Assembly: GCF_014851675.1 (NCBI RefSeq)
Contig: NZ_JACVAE010000003.1
Span: 1 to 64,000 of the forward strand
Direction of reading: 5' to 3'
Source: Rhizobium sp. ARZ01
GTDB taxonomy: Bacteria > Pseudomonadota > Alphaproteobacteria > Rhizobiales > Rhizobiaceae
DNA: 64,000 nt
Shown here: in pieces, positions 38,531 to 47,435 of the stretch
Numbering within the stretch: position 1 is the stretch's first letter
Layout of the letters: each line of letters starts with the position of its first letter
The notes under the pieces: model-generated
What the model was told of the DNA's origin: nothing
Databases searched by the model: none
What the model saw: the letters and a program-made list of their open reading frames with translations, nothing else
Translations under genes and position numbers: made by a program

Positions 38531-41500
38531 GGACGATCGGCCGCACGCCGACGATCCCGGCGCCTGGCTGAACTGGACCAGCCGCAAGCAGGCCGCAGCC
38601 TCCGATCCCTCCGGGTCGGCATGGGTTTCGGCCAATGCCGGCTCCGGCAAGACGCATGTGCTGACGCAACGGGTGATCCGGCTACTGCTCGCCGGCTGCC
38701 GCCCCTCGGCCATCCTCTGCCTGACCTACACCAAGGCGGCGGCCTCGGAAATGTCGAACCGCGTTTTCGATCGTCTCGCCGAATGGGCGGTGCTGCCGGA
38801 TGAGGCGTTGGCCACGCGCGTGGAAGCGATCGAGGGCGTGCATCCGGACGGACCGAAGCTTGAAGAAGCACGCCGCCTTTTTGCCCGCGCGCTGGAAACG
38901 CCAGGCGGCCTGAAGATCCAGACCATTCACGCCTTCTGCGAGGCGCTGTTGCATCAGTTTCCGCTCGAGGCCAATGTCGCCGGCCATTTCTCGGTGCTCG
39001 ACGATCGGGCCGCGACCGTGCTTCTCGCCGATGCCCGCAGATCGCTGCTGACTGCCACCGCGACGGAGGACGACCGCGAACTTGCGGAAGCGTTCAACAC
39101 AGTCCTCGACATTGCCGACGACACCGGGCTTGAACGGTTAATCGGCGACATCATCGCCAACAGGAGCGCCATTCGCAACTTCATCGAGGAGGCTGCGGCC
39201 CATGGCGGGCCGCAGGCATTCCTGCGCGAACAGCTCGGCTTCGGGCCGCAGGAAGATGCGGCAAGCCTCACCGAAGTCTTCTGGCCACCCGGCAACTTCG
39301 ACGCAAACCTGTTCCGCCGGTACGTCGAGACAGCGCTCTCGGTCGGCAGCGACACGGTCAAGGGCAATGTCGCCGTTCTTGCATCTGTTCCCGAACTGCG
39401 GGACGCAGAACAGCGGCGGATGACCCTTTGCGAGATCTTCTTCACCGGCAGCGGGGCGTCCGCCAGCCTCGACCGCGCGCTCCTGTCGAAGAAAATCAAG
39501 GACGCGTCGGCAGATTTCGAAGCCTTCTTCGCCGACTTCCAAAGCCACATTGTTGCCTGTCAGGACCGGCTGCGCCGGTTCCACATGTTCAAGGCCACCT
39601 GCGCGGCCCTCGTCATCGCCGAGCGGCTGATCGGCGACTACGAGGACCTCAAGCGCGGTCGCAGCCTGCTCGACTTCGATGACCTGATCGACCGCGCGGC
39701 CGCGCTTCTGACGCGCAGCGACGTCGGCGCCTGGGTCCACTACAAACTCGACCAGGGCATCGACCACGTGCTGGTCGACGAGGCGCAGGACACGAGCCCC
39801 CGGCAATGGGCGATCATCGGCGCGCTGACCGGTGAGTTTTTTTCCGGCGCATCGGCACGCATCACAGCGCGCACCGTCTTTGCCGTGGGCGACGAGAAGC
39901 AGTCGATCTATTCCTTCCAGGGGGCGCGCCCGGAACGCTTCGCCGAGGAAGGGCGGAGGACAGCGCATCGGGCCAATGACGCGAACGCATCCTTCCAGCC
40001 GATTCGACTTCTGCTCTCCTTCCGATCGACCCGAGACGTGCTCTCAGCCGTCGACCGTGTCTTCTCCGTTCCCGATCATGCGCGGGGGCTTTCGCCCGAC
40101 AACTCCGACATCGTCCACGCCTCGAACCGGGGACGCGAGCCGGGCATCGTCGACATCTGGGAGGTGATTGCGCCTGCCGAAACAATCGACGAGGCGGACT
40201 GGACCGCCCCCTTCGATGCGGTGCCGGAAAAGGCGCCGGTCAACATCCTTGCCCGACGCATTGCCGATACGCTTGCCGACTGGATCGGCCGGGAGACGGT
40301 GACCGAAAAGGGCATCGCCCGGCCGATGCGGCCCGGAGACGTCATCGTTCTCGTGCGCAAGCGCGACGCTTTCGTCAACGCCCTGACCCGTGCCCTGAAG
40401 CAGCCGCACCGTATCCCCGTCGCCGGCGCCGACCGGCTCGTCCTGACGGGGCACATCGCCGTGCAGGATCTTCTCGCGCTCGGCCGTTTCGCACTTCTGC
40501 CGGAGGACGACCTGTCGCTGGCGGCACTGCTGAAAAGCCCTTTGATCGGGCTATCTGAAGATACACTGTTCGAACTTGCGGCCCGCCGGCCCGAACGGTC
40601 GAGCTTGTGGCTGCACCTTCGAGGGCAGTCCGAGGCAGACGAGGTTGTCGCGGCCCTCGTAAGCCGGCTGGAGAACTTCTCGGCGCTGGCGCTCAGTCTT
40701 CCCGTCCATGATTTCTACGCCCGCGTGATCGGTGCGCTCGGCGGCCGGGCGGCCTTCCTTGCCCGCCTCGGGCAGGAAGCCGGCGAAATCATCGACGAGT
40801 TTCTCTCCTTCGCCCTGGACCAGGAAGAAAACGGCCTCCCGGGCCTACAGGCGTTCATCTCCACGCTGGAACTGGAGGCGCCGAGCGTCAAGCGCGAGCA
40901 GGACAAGGGTCGCGACGAAGTGCGCATCATGACGGTGCACGCGGCCAAGGGCCTCGAGGCGCCTGTCGTCTTCCTCGTCGACGGTGGCGGTGCACCCTTT
41001 ACCCACACGCACATGCCGAAACTGCGCTTCCTGGCCGGAGCGGGCGACATCGGTCGCGACCTGCCGGCGTGGCTGCCGGCAACGACCTTGGGCAATGCCT
41101 TGACGGAGACGGATGCGCTGCGCTTACGCACCCAGGCGGAAGAAGAATACCGACGCCTGCTCTATGTCGCCATGACCCGCGCCGCCGACCGGCTGATCGT
41201 GTGCGGCTATCGCGGCAAGAAGGAAAGCCAAGGCACCTGGCATGAAATGGTGCGACTCGCACTTTCTGGTGACGAGCGCTGCAGCGAAGTTGAATTCTCG
41301 ACGACGTCGGACCAATGGTCCGGCTACACATGGCGCGAAGCGGACGCTCAGCACGCCAAAACCGAGACGATCGAGCAGGCGGCACAGGAAAGCACCGCAC
41401 AGCTGCCGCCGGCGCTTGGCCGCCCACTGCCGCCACAGCGCCATCTCCCGCGCCCCTTGAGCCCCTCGGGCGCCGCAGCGGTCATCGACACCTCGCAGTC

Positions 41501-42077
41501 CGATCTAATCGTTGGCTCCGCGCTTTTCGCACCAAAAGCAGGAACAGGCGCCGGTCGCTCGCTCGAGCGCGGCCGGATCCTGCATCGCTTCCTGCAAATA
41601 TTGCCCGATATCCCGCTCGCGGATCGCCGCGTGGCGGCACAACGCTACCTCGACCGTGCCACGCGCCACTGGCCGGGTCGTGAGCGAGACCACCTGGTCG
41701 ATGCAGCCATTTCAATCATGCAGGAGACTTCCCTCGGCGCGATCTTTTCGCCAGCTGCGCGCGCCGAAGTCTCCCTTATGGGCACGCTGAGGCTCGGACG
41801 GACGGACTATGCCGTTTCCGGGCGCATCGACCGGATGGTCGTAATGGAGGACACGGTCGAGATCGTCGATTTCAAGACAAATCGACAGCCGCCGATGTCA
41901 AAGAGCGATCTTCCCTTCGAACATGTTGCCCAGCTTGCGATCTATCGTGCGATTCTAGCGCCGCTCTATCCCGGCCGGACGATCCGCTGCGGCCTGGTCT
42001 ACACGGAGGCGCCCCTCGTCTATTGGCTTGGCGACGAAGTCATGACCGCAAGCCTTGCCGAGCTTGCGACAAAGTGA
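38523..42077 (+). CDS. addA: Double-strand break repair helicase AddA
   Basis: UvrD-like ATPase and nuclease subunit of AddAB, 1184 residues from ATG 38523, which overlaps the addB stop and has GGAGAGG upstream; the frame continues into addB without support. Walker A ANAGSGKTHVL, the LTYTKAAASEM motif, Walker B HVLVDEAQDTS, GDEKQSIYSFQGA, MTVHAAKGLEAPVV and LLYVAMTRAADRL are the UvrD helicase motifs in order. The C-terminal nuclease motif is EIVDFKTNRQPP. Confidence 0.95.
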   Translation: MLKDDRPHADDPGAWLNWTSRKQAAASDPSGSAWVSANAGSGKTHVLTQRVIRLLLAGCRPSAILCLTYTKAAASEMSNRVFDRLAEWAVLPDEALATRVEAIEGVHPDGPKLEEARRLFARALETPGGLKIQTIHAFCEALLHQFPLEANVAGHFSVLDDRAATVLLADARRSLLTATATEDDRELAEAFNTVLDIADDTGLERLIGDIIANRSAIRNFIEEAAAHGGPQAFLREQLGFGPQEDAASLTEVFWPPGNFDANLFRRYVETALSVGSDTVKGNVAVLASVPELRDAEQRRMTLCEIFFTGSGASASLDRALLSKKIKDASADFEAFFADFQSHIVACQDRLRRFHMFKATCAALVIAERLIGDYEDLKRGRSLLDFDDLIDRAAALLTRSDVGAWVHYKLDQGIDHVLVDEAQDTSPRQWAIIGALTGEFFSGASARITARTVFAVGDEKQSIYSFQGARPERFAEEGRRTAHRANDANASFQPIRLLLSFRSTRDVLSAVDRVFSVPDHARGLSPDNSDIVHASNRGREPGIVDIWEVIAPAETIDEADWTAPFDAVPEKAPVNILARRIADTLADWIGRETVTEKGIARPMRPGDVIVLVRKRDAFVNALTRALKQPHRIPVAGADRLVLTGHIAVQDLLALGRFALLPEDDLSLAALLKSPLIGLSEDTLFELAARRPERSSLWLHLRGQSEADEVVAALVSRLENFSALALSLPVHDFYARVIGALGGRAAFLARLGQEAGEIIDEFLSFALDQEENGLPGLQAFISTLELEAPSVKREQDKGRDEVRIMTVHAAKGLEAPVVFLVDGGGAPFTHTHMPKLRFLAGAGDIGRDLPAWLPATTLGNALTETDALRLRTQAEEEYRRLLYVAMTRAADRLIVCGYRGKKESQGTWHEMVRLALSGDERCSEVEFSTTSDQWSGYTWREADAQHAKTETIEQAAQESTAQLPPALGRPLPPQRHLPRPLSPSGAAAVIDTSQSDLIVGSALFAPKAGTGAGRSLERGRILHRFLQILPDIPLADRRVAAQRYLDRATRHWPGRERDHLVDAAISIMQETSLGAIFSPAARAEVSLMGTLRLGRTDYAVSGRIDRMVVMEDTVEIVDFKTNRQPPMSKSDLPFEHVAQLAIYRAILAPLYPGRTIRCGLVYTEAPLVYWLGDEVMTASLAELATK

Positions 42078-42151
42078 GATACCGGCATTGAAATGGCTCC
42101 GGCCCCGCATCACATGAAGTGCAACCTCAATCTCCCAAGGAGCAGCCCCTC

Positions 42152-42475
42152 ATGGCTACAGTGAAAGTCGACAATTCCAACTTCCAGGCCGAAGTCCTCA
42201 ATTCCGCCGAGCCGGTGGTCGTTGATTTCTGGGCAGAATGGTGCGGCCCGTGCAAGATGATCGCCCCTGCGTTGGAGGAAATCTCCGCCGAACTCGCCGG
42301 CAAGGTGAAGGTCGCCAAGCTCAACATCGACGAGAATCCGGAACTTGCAGCGCAGTTCGGTGTGCGCTCGATTCCGACGCTCGCCGTGTTCAAGGGCGGC
42401 CAGGTTGCCGATATCAAGGTTGGCGCGGCCCCGAAGACGGCGCTGTCGTCCTGGATTTCGTCGGCTGCGGCTTGA
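42152..42475 (+). CDS. trxA: Thioredoxin
   Basis: 107-residue thioredoxin with active site WCGPC at 30-34 and cis-proline loop [15 protein letters not shown] 42152 is preceded by AAGGAG ten bases upstream. General cytosolic disulfide reductase, reduced by thioredoxin reductase. It sits behind addA with a 74-bp gap. No clear terminator is seen immediately after the stop. Confidence 0.97.
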   Translation: MATVKVDNSNFQAEVLNSAEPVVVDFWAEWCGPCKMIAPALEEISAELAGKVKVAKLNIDENPELAAQFGVRSIPTLAVFKGGQVADIKVGAAPKTALSSWISSAAA

Positions 42476-42531
42476 GCTCGTCCTGCTCCACAAAAGCCTG
42501 CTCCCCAGCCCTTAACTGAAATGTAGACTAC

Positions 42532-42579
42532 CTCCTGTCGCAGAACCTCGACTATTGCGAGTGGTTCTTGCGACAGGAG
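42532..42579. repeat. 48-bp imperfect inverted repeat downstream of trxA
   Basis: CTCCTGTCGCAGAACC (42532-42547) pairs with GGTTCTTGCGACAGGAG (42563-42579) with a single unpaired base; the 15-base loop contains a further TCG/CGA pair. No T tract follows on either strand, so it is not an ordinary terminator. It lies in the otherwise empty stretch between trxA and the ridA-like gene, at the left end of a probable insertion. It could be a repeat-element remnant or a structured RNA. Confidence 0.75.
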
Positions 42580-42681
42580 TTCGAAAAGCTCTACGCTGGC
42601 GATTTTTGCGAAACAACAGAGCCAATGGATAGGCACAGGCGACGCTCGCGAGCAAACATGCCAAGAGCCTTGCCCACCCGT

Positions 42682-43170
42682 CTAGTCAAGCACGACCACG
42701 GCCTCCACCTCGAAGAGCATGGGGTCAATCGCAAGCTTGGGAACGGGTATCAGGGTCTGCGCGGGCAGCGCCTCGCCAAACATTTCCTTGACGTTCTTGG
42801 TCAACACCTCAAGCTTGGACATATCGTGATCGACCACGAAGACCGTAAGCTTGGCGACCTGATCTGGCCTCGCACCCAGCGCATCGAGTGCCGTGCGCAA
42901 ATTTGCGTAGGCCTGTTCAACCTGGGCAGCGAAGTCGGGCGATAAGGCTCCCGTGCGGTCTTGGCCGCCCTGCCCCGAGATGTAGGCCACCCGGCATCCG
43001 CTGGGCGCGATCACAGCCGTGCTATATCCGTTCTGCGACGGGTCGTGGAGATCCTTCGGATTCACGATGGTTAGCTTGAGCTCATTCTCATTCGCTGTCG
43101 TCACAGCGGGAATTCCAATGGCCATGATGAATAGTCCTCCGATGAGCAGATGTTTGATTGTGCGTAACAT
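42682..43170 (-). CDS. Exported RidA-family protein
   Basis: 162 residues from ATG 43170. A signal peptide (IKHLLIGGLFIMAIGIPAVTTA, about 5-26) precedes a RidA/YjgF fold with YISGQGGQD, QVEQAYANLRTALDALGA and FVVDHDMSKL. Cytosolic RidA deaminates reactive imines through an Arg in PARS; here that position reads PAQTLIPV, so the Arg is missing, although the C-terminal FEVEAVVV glutamate remains. Imine deamination is thus doubtful and a periplasmic binding or hydrolysis role is possible. It is divergent from a TetR regulator with operator-like palindromes between them. Confidence 0.82.
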   Translation of the reverse strand: MLRTIKHLLIGGLFIMAIGIPAVTTANENELKLTIVNPKDLHDPSQNGYSTAVIAPSGCRVAYISGQGGQDRTGALSPDFAAQVEQAYANLRTALDALGARPDQVAKLTVFVVDHDMSKLEVLTKNVKEMFGEALPAQTLIPVPKLAIDPMLFEVEAVVVLD

Positions 43171-43264
43171 GATGTTCTCAAATGGCCTCTCGGTTCGGCG
43201 GAGTTCGAGCAACGTACCCTCGCCGCCGGCATGATCGAACTTTAAACCTATATCGCGATAGTAA

Positions 43265-43304
43265 TCGTACGATGTACGACATTTAGGGCTGGTACACCGT
43301 ACGA
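43265..43304. promoter_or_regulatory. Two tandem TetR-type operators between ridA-like and tetR genes
   Basis: A perfect palindrome TCGTAC-GAT-GTACGA (43265-43279) and a near copy TGGTAC-ACC-GTACGA (43290-43304) lie with centres 25 bp apart. They are 73-112 bp upstream of the regulator ATG and 95-134 bp upstream of the ridA-like ATG. The size and placement are typical for a TetR-family repressor controlling itself and its divergent neighbour. Confidence 0.65.
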
Positions 43305-43376
43305 GTCAATCCTACGGGATCGACAATCATGAGATTGCCGGCCAAGATCGACATTTCCGAACAGCAAGGAAGACGG

Positions 43377-44072
43377 ATGGCAGACGAACGCGGAGATGCC
43401 CGGAGCAAACGGCCGCAACAGAAAGATGAGCGGCGTCAGCGCGCGCAAGAGCGGCGTGGTGAACCGCCTCTCTCCCGGGAACGCATCGTGGCGACCGCGG
43501 TAGAACTTCTCGATGCCCAGGGTGTCGACGGATTGACGATGCGTCGGCTGGCCGATCACCTCGGCGCGGGCGTGATGAGCCTATATTGGCACGTCAACAA
43601 CAAAGAGGATGTCTTTGATCTGGCGCTCGACGCGGTGCTCGAATATCGCGGGCCGTCGCAATTGGTTGAGCCTCAAGACTGGCGCGGAGAAGTCGTTCTG
43701 ATACTCGAAGACTGGCGCGCCAGCATGCTGCGCCATCCTTGGTCTGCATCGCTATTGCCGCGCCGGGCGCTCGGCCCGAACATCCTCCGCAGCCTGGAAC
43801 TGCTGAGCAAGACCTTGTCTAGAGCCGGGGTCGCCGACGCTGAGTTGAACGTCGCGATATGGTCGCTCTGGAACTATGTGATGGGTGCCACCATCACCCG
43901 GGCGAGCTTCGACCTCTCGGACGAAGATAGAGCCGCTGCACAACAGCGCCTTACCCATCTCAGCGAATGCTACCCGACCATCGAGCGCTCTCGTCTGCTG
44001 TTGGATAACGACTGGGATGGCGCGTTCAGGACGGGCCTCGGTTTCCTACTCGATGGCCTCCCTCTAAGATGA
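43377..44072 (+). CDS. TetR/AcrR family transcriptional regulator
   Basis: 231 residues from ATG 43377, which has AAGGA six bases upstream (the frame is open back to 43329). A basic, low-complexity N-terminus (about 1-28) is followed by the TetR helix-turn-helix LTMRRLADHLGAGVMSLYWH and a ligand-binding C-terminal domain of the TetR_C type. It probably represses itself and the divergent exported RidA-like gene through the palindromes in the gap. The ligand is unknown. This two-gene unit interrupts the trxA to folC order and looks like an accessory insertion. Confidence 0.9.
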   Translation: MADERGDARSKRPQQKDERRQRAQERRGEPPLSRERIVATAVELLDAQGVDGLTMRRLADHLGAGVMSLYWHVNNKEDVFDLALDAVLEYRGPSQLVEPQDWRGEVVLILEDWRASMLRHPWSASLLPRRALGPNILRSLELLSKTLSRAGVADAELNVAIWSLWNYVMGATITRASFDLSDEDRAAAQQRLTHLSECYPTIERSRLLLDNDWDGAFRTGLGFLLDGLPLR

Positions 44073-44140
44073 GGCGGAACGCTCGCCTTGCCTCAAAGCG
44101 ATGGCCGCTGTGGTTGTGTTTGCAAAGTCGCAAAAACGGA

Positions 44141-44169
44141 CATTCTGCAACAGTTAAGCGCGCAGAATG
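44141..44169. repeat. Perfect 8-bp inverted repeat after tetR
   Basis: CATTCTGC (44141-44148) and GCAGAATG (44162-44169) are separated by 13 bases, in the 214-bp gap between the convergent tetR and folC genes. No T tract follows. It may be a weak terminator hairpin, an operator or the right-hand border of the inserted module. Apart from this I see nothing recognisable in the gap. Confidence 0.55.
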
Positions 44170-44286
44170 CTTCACGACAGGGTGAACCGCCCAAAACGGC
44201 CGTGCAACAAGGGGGCTAGGCATTGGACTCCACTTTCGGTAGGTGGGGTCGCGCGGGGCCTTTTCCGTCCCGCCACGGCAGTTGGG

Positions 44287-45630
44287 TCAGGTCGGTGGAG
44301 TGCCGTTGTCTGCAAGCACATCCCCGACCAGATAAAGCGAACCGCCGATGAGGATGCGCGGTGCAACCGCGTCGTCCTCAACGATGCGACCGATTGCGTG
44401 CAAAGCTTCGGCGACTGACGAGACAGGCTCTGCCTCCAGCCCCGCATCCATGGCATCGCTCGCCAACACGACCGGGTCGATGCCCGCGTCCGATGCGCGG
44501 ATCGGTACGGTGAAGACGCGTTCGGCAATCCCTCGAAAAGCATCGAAGTAGCCGACCGGATCCTTGGTGTTGATCATGCCGATGACGAGGAACAGAGGCC
44601 GCGGATCACGCTCCTCGAAGGTCGCCATCGTCTCGGCAATCACCACTCCGGCTCCGGGATTGTGCCCGCCATCCACCCAGATTTCCGACGACTCCGGCGC
44701 AGCCTTTGCCAGCACGCCCACAGTCAGTCGCTGTAAGCGACCAGGCCATTCGACCGAAATGAGGCCGCGTTCGATGGCCCGCTCCGTCACCGGCAACCCC
44801 GTCGCCTTCACCGCGCGGATCGCAGCGGCGGCGTTTGCGAATTGATGTCGCCCCGGGAGCTTCGGCGGTGGCAGGTCGAACAGGCCGAATTCGTCCTGGT
44901 AAACCATCCGGCCGAATTCCTCGTAGGCAAGGAAATCCTGACCGTAGACCGCGTGCGGGCAGGAGAGACGTTCGGCTGTGGCGACGAGCACGTCACGAGC
45001 CGCATCTTCCCTCTGGTGGCCAATGACCACGGGCGCGCCCTTCTTCATGATCCCTGCCTTCTCGGCCGCGATCAGTTCTACACGATCACCGAGATATGCC
45101 TGGTGATCGAGCGCGATCGGCATGATCACCGACACTGCCGGCTTCTCTATGACATTGGTGGCATCGAACCGGCCACCGAGCCCCACCTCGATGATCGCGA
45201 CATCGGCCGGGTGCTCGGCAAAGAGTAGGAACGTGACAGCCGTCAGGATCTCGAAAACTGTGATCTTTTCGCCGCCATTGGCTTCGGCGACGCGGCGGAC
45301 GGCATCGGCGAGCACCGGGTCTGAGACGAAAGCACCCCGCCCCCCCTTGCGGCCGAGCCGATAGCGCTCGTGCCAGTTGACCAGGTGGGGAGAGGTGTGG
45401 ACGTGAACGGAAAGGCCCGCCGCTTCCAGGATGGAACGACTGAAGGCCGTAACCGACCCCTTGCCGTTCGTACCAGCGACGTGGATGACGGGCGGCAGGC
45501 GCTTGTGCGGATCACCGAGCGCCGAAAGCAGCCGCGTGATGCGGTCCAGCGACAGGTCGAAACCCTTGGGATGCAGGGCCAGGAGCTTCTCTATCTCCCG
45601 GCCAGCCTCGGTCATATCGGCCGTTTCCAT
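44287..45630 (-). CDS. folC: Folylpolyglutamate/dihydrofolate synthase
   Basis: Bifunctional FolC, 447 residues, adding glutamate to dihydropteroate and folates. ATP loop HVAGTNGKGSVTAF near 51-64, VFEILTAVTFLLF, EVGLGGRFDATN and the C-terminal WVDGGHNPGAG are family signatures. Last gene of the minus-strand trpF-trpB-trpA-accD-folC run, 23 bp after accD. accD-folC pairing is widespread in proteobacteria. Confidence 0.96.
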   Translation of the reverse strand: METADMTEAGREIEKLLALHPKGFDLSLDRITRLLSALGDPHKRLPPVIHVAGTNGKGSVTAFSRSILEAAGLSVHVHTSPHLVNWHERYRLGRKGGRGAFVSDPVLADAVRRVAEANGGEKITVFEILTAVTFLLFAEHPADVAIIEVGLGGRFDATNVIEKPAVSVIMPIALDHQAYLGDRVELIAAEKAGIMKKGAPVVIGHQREDAARDVLVATAERLSCPHAVYGQDFLAYEEFGRMVYQDEFGLFDLPPPKLPGRHQFANAAAAIRAVKATGLPVTERAIERGLISVEWPGRLQRLTVGVLAKAAPESSEIWVDGGHNPGAGVVIAETMATFEERDPRPLFLVIGMINTKDPVGYFDAFRGIAERVFTVPIRASDAGIDPVVLASDAMDAGLEAEPVSSVAEALHAIGRIVEDDAVAPRILIGGSLYLVGDVLADNGTPPT

Positions 45631-45653
45631 CTCGCTGCCTCGGCCCGGTTCGA

Positions 45654-46556
45654 TCAGGCGCTTGCGGCGATGGCGACTACGCCAGCCGTCTTGGTGGCCT
45701 CAGCAACCGGCTTTTTCGTCAGGATCTTCAGTACGCGGGCTAGGGTGTCGGGAATGTCATGGCGCTTGACGACCATGTCGACCATGCCATGCTCCAGCAG
45801 GTATTCCGAGGTCTGGAAGCCTTCCGGCAGCTTCTCGCGGATCGTCTGCTCGATCACGCGCTTACCGGCAAAGCAGATTTCCGCACCGGGTTCGGCCATG
45901 TGAATGTCGCCGAGCATGGCATAGGACGCGGTGACACCACCGGTGGTCGGGTTGGTCATAACGACGATATAGGGCAGCCCGGCTTCCTTCAGCATCTCGA
46001 CCGCGACCGTCGTACGCGGGAGCTGCATCAGCGATAGGATGCCTTCCTGCATGCGAGCACCGCCGGAGGCCGGGAACATCACGAGCGGGCACTTCTCCGA
46101 AATCGCCCGTTCGAAGGCCTTGATGATCGCCTCGCCCGCGGCAATGCCGAGCGAACCGCCCATGAAGTTGAACTCGTGCACGACGGCGACAAGCTTCAGT
46201 CCTCGAACGCGGCCGACGCCAGCAAGGATCGTATCCTCCTGCTCGGTCTTGGCCCGGCTGTCCTTGATGCGGTCGACGTATTTCTTGGAATCGCGGAACT
46301 TGAGCGGATCCTGCGCCACCTTCGGCTGTTGCAGAGCCTCGAAGGCACCGTCGTCGAAAAGGTCCTTCAGCCTGGCCTTGGCCGGCATCTTCATGTGATA
46401 GCCGGAGGCCGGAATGACCCACTTGTTCTCTTCGAGATCGCGATGGAACACCATCTCGCCCGTTTCCGGGCACTTGATCCAGAGGTTCTCCGGAACTTCC
46501 CTGCGGCCCAGCATCGAATTGATTTTCGGCCGAACGTAGTTTGTGATCCAGTTCAC
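45654..46556 (-). CDS. accD: Acetyl-CoA carboxylase carboxyltransferase beta subunit
   Basis: 300 residues, with AccA transfers the carboxyl group from biotin to acetyl-CoA, the first step of fatty acid synthesis. The crotonase-fold core is intact ([38 protein letters not shown]). The N-terminal zinc ribbon is degenerate: only Cys29 of the four expected ligands remains, in [10 protein letters not shown], and the second pair position reads IPAS. I remember this loss from other rhizobial AccD. It lies 38 bp after trpA. Confidence 0.96.
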   Translation of the reverse strand: MNWITNYVRPKINSMLGRREVPENLWIKCPETGEMVFHRDLEENKWVIPASGYHMKMPAKARLKDLFDDGAFEALQQPKVAQDPLKFRDSKKYVDRIKDSRAKTEQEDTILAGVGRVRGLKLVAVVHEFNFMGGSLGIAAGEAIIKAFERAISEKCPLVMFPASGGARMQEGILSLMQLPRTTVAVEMLKEAGLPYIVVMTNPTTGGVTASYAMLGDIHMAEPGAEICFAGKRVIEQTIREKLPEGFQTSEYLLEHGMVDMVVKRHDIPDTLARVLKILTKKPVAEATKTAGVVAIAASA

Positions 46557-46594
46557 TGAAGTTACTCCTGAATTTTTCGCCCCTATGTGGGGAT

Positions 46595-47434
46595 TTATTC
46601 CGCTGCCGCAAGCCGGGCGCTACGCACGCCCGAAGCCAGGTTGCGCACCAGCGCCTCGACGCCGGCGACGGTTGCTTCGGTGGCAGCACCCTCGGCCGTA
46701 AGGCTGGAGGCGATCTGGTTGACGATAGCGCTGCCGACGACGACGCCGTCCGCAGATGCGCCGATGGCGCGCGCGTGCTCTGCCGTCTTGACGCCGAAGC
46801 CGACGCAGACGGGAAGTTTGGTGTGTTCCTTGATCTTGCGGACAGCACCGCCAATCAAGGACGGATCCGGCAGCGCCGATCCGGTGATGCCGTTCATCGA
46901 TACGTAGTAGACGAAGCCGGACGTGTTCTCGAGTACCTTCGGAAGGCGCTTGGCGTTCGTCGTCGGCGTTGCGAGACGAATGAAGTTGATGCCGCGCTGG
47001 AGGGCGGGAATGCAAAGCTCGTCGTCCATTTCCGGCGGAAGATCGACGACGATCAACCCGTCAATGCCGGCTTCCAGTGCATCGTCCAGAAAACGGTCGA
47101 CGCCGTAGATGTAGATCGGATTGTAGTATCCCATCAGCACGATCGGCGTGTCGGCATCCTCAAGGCGGAAGTCGCGCGCCATCTGCAGGGTTTTTGCCAG
47201 TGTCTGCCCGCCTTTCAGCGAACGCTGGCCGGCAAGCTGGATCGCCGGTCCATCGGCCATGGGATCGGAGAAGGGCATGCCGAGTTCGATCACGTCGGCG
47301 CCGGCCTTCGGCAGCGCCTTCATGATGGCAAGCGATGAGGCGTAATCCGGATCGCCGCCCATGAAATAGGTCACGAGCGCCGGGCGGCCCTCGGCTGCGA
47401 GATCGGCAAAACGTTTGTCCATGCGCGCAGTCAT
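46595..47434 (-). CDS. trpA: Tryptophan synthase alpha chain
   Basis: 279 residues. Splits indole-3-glycerol phosphate to indole, which tunnels to TrpB. Catalytic Glu in [17 protein letters not shown], catalytic Asp in [10 protein letters not shown], and phosphate loop [10 protein letters not shown] are present. Its ATG lies one base from the trpB stop, so translation is probably coupled. Confidence 0.97.
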   Translation of the reverse strand: MTARMDKRFADLAAEGRPALVTYFMGGDPDYASSLAIMKALPKAGADVIELGMPFSDPMADGPAIQLAGQRSLKGGQTLAKTLQMARDFRLEDADTPIVLMGYYNPIYIYGVDRFLDDALEAGIDGLIVVDLPPEMDDELCIPALQRGINFIRLATPTTNAKRLPKVLENTSGFVYYVSMNGITGSALPDPSLIGGAVRKIKEHTKLPVCVGFGVKTAEHARAIGASADGVVVGSAIVNQIASSLTAEGAATEATVAGVEALVRNLASGVRSARLAAAE

Positions 47435-47435
47435 C

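Noticed and set aside
42568..42945. 125-codon plus-strand frame overlapping the ridA-like gene
   Set aside because: It begins at TTG inside the inverted repeat and its second half is antisense to ridA. I mention only its first part as a possible gene remnant.
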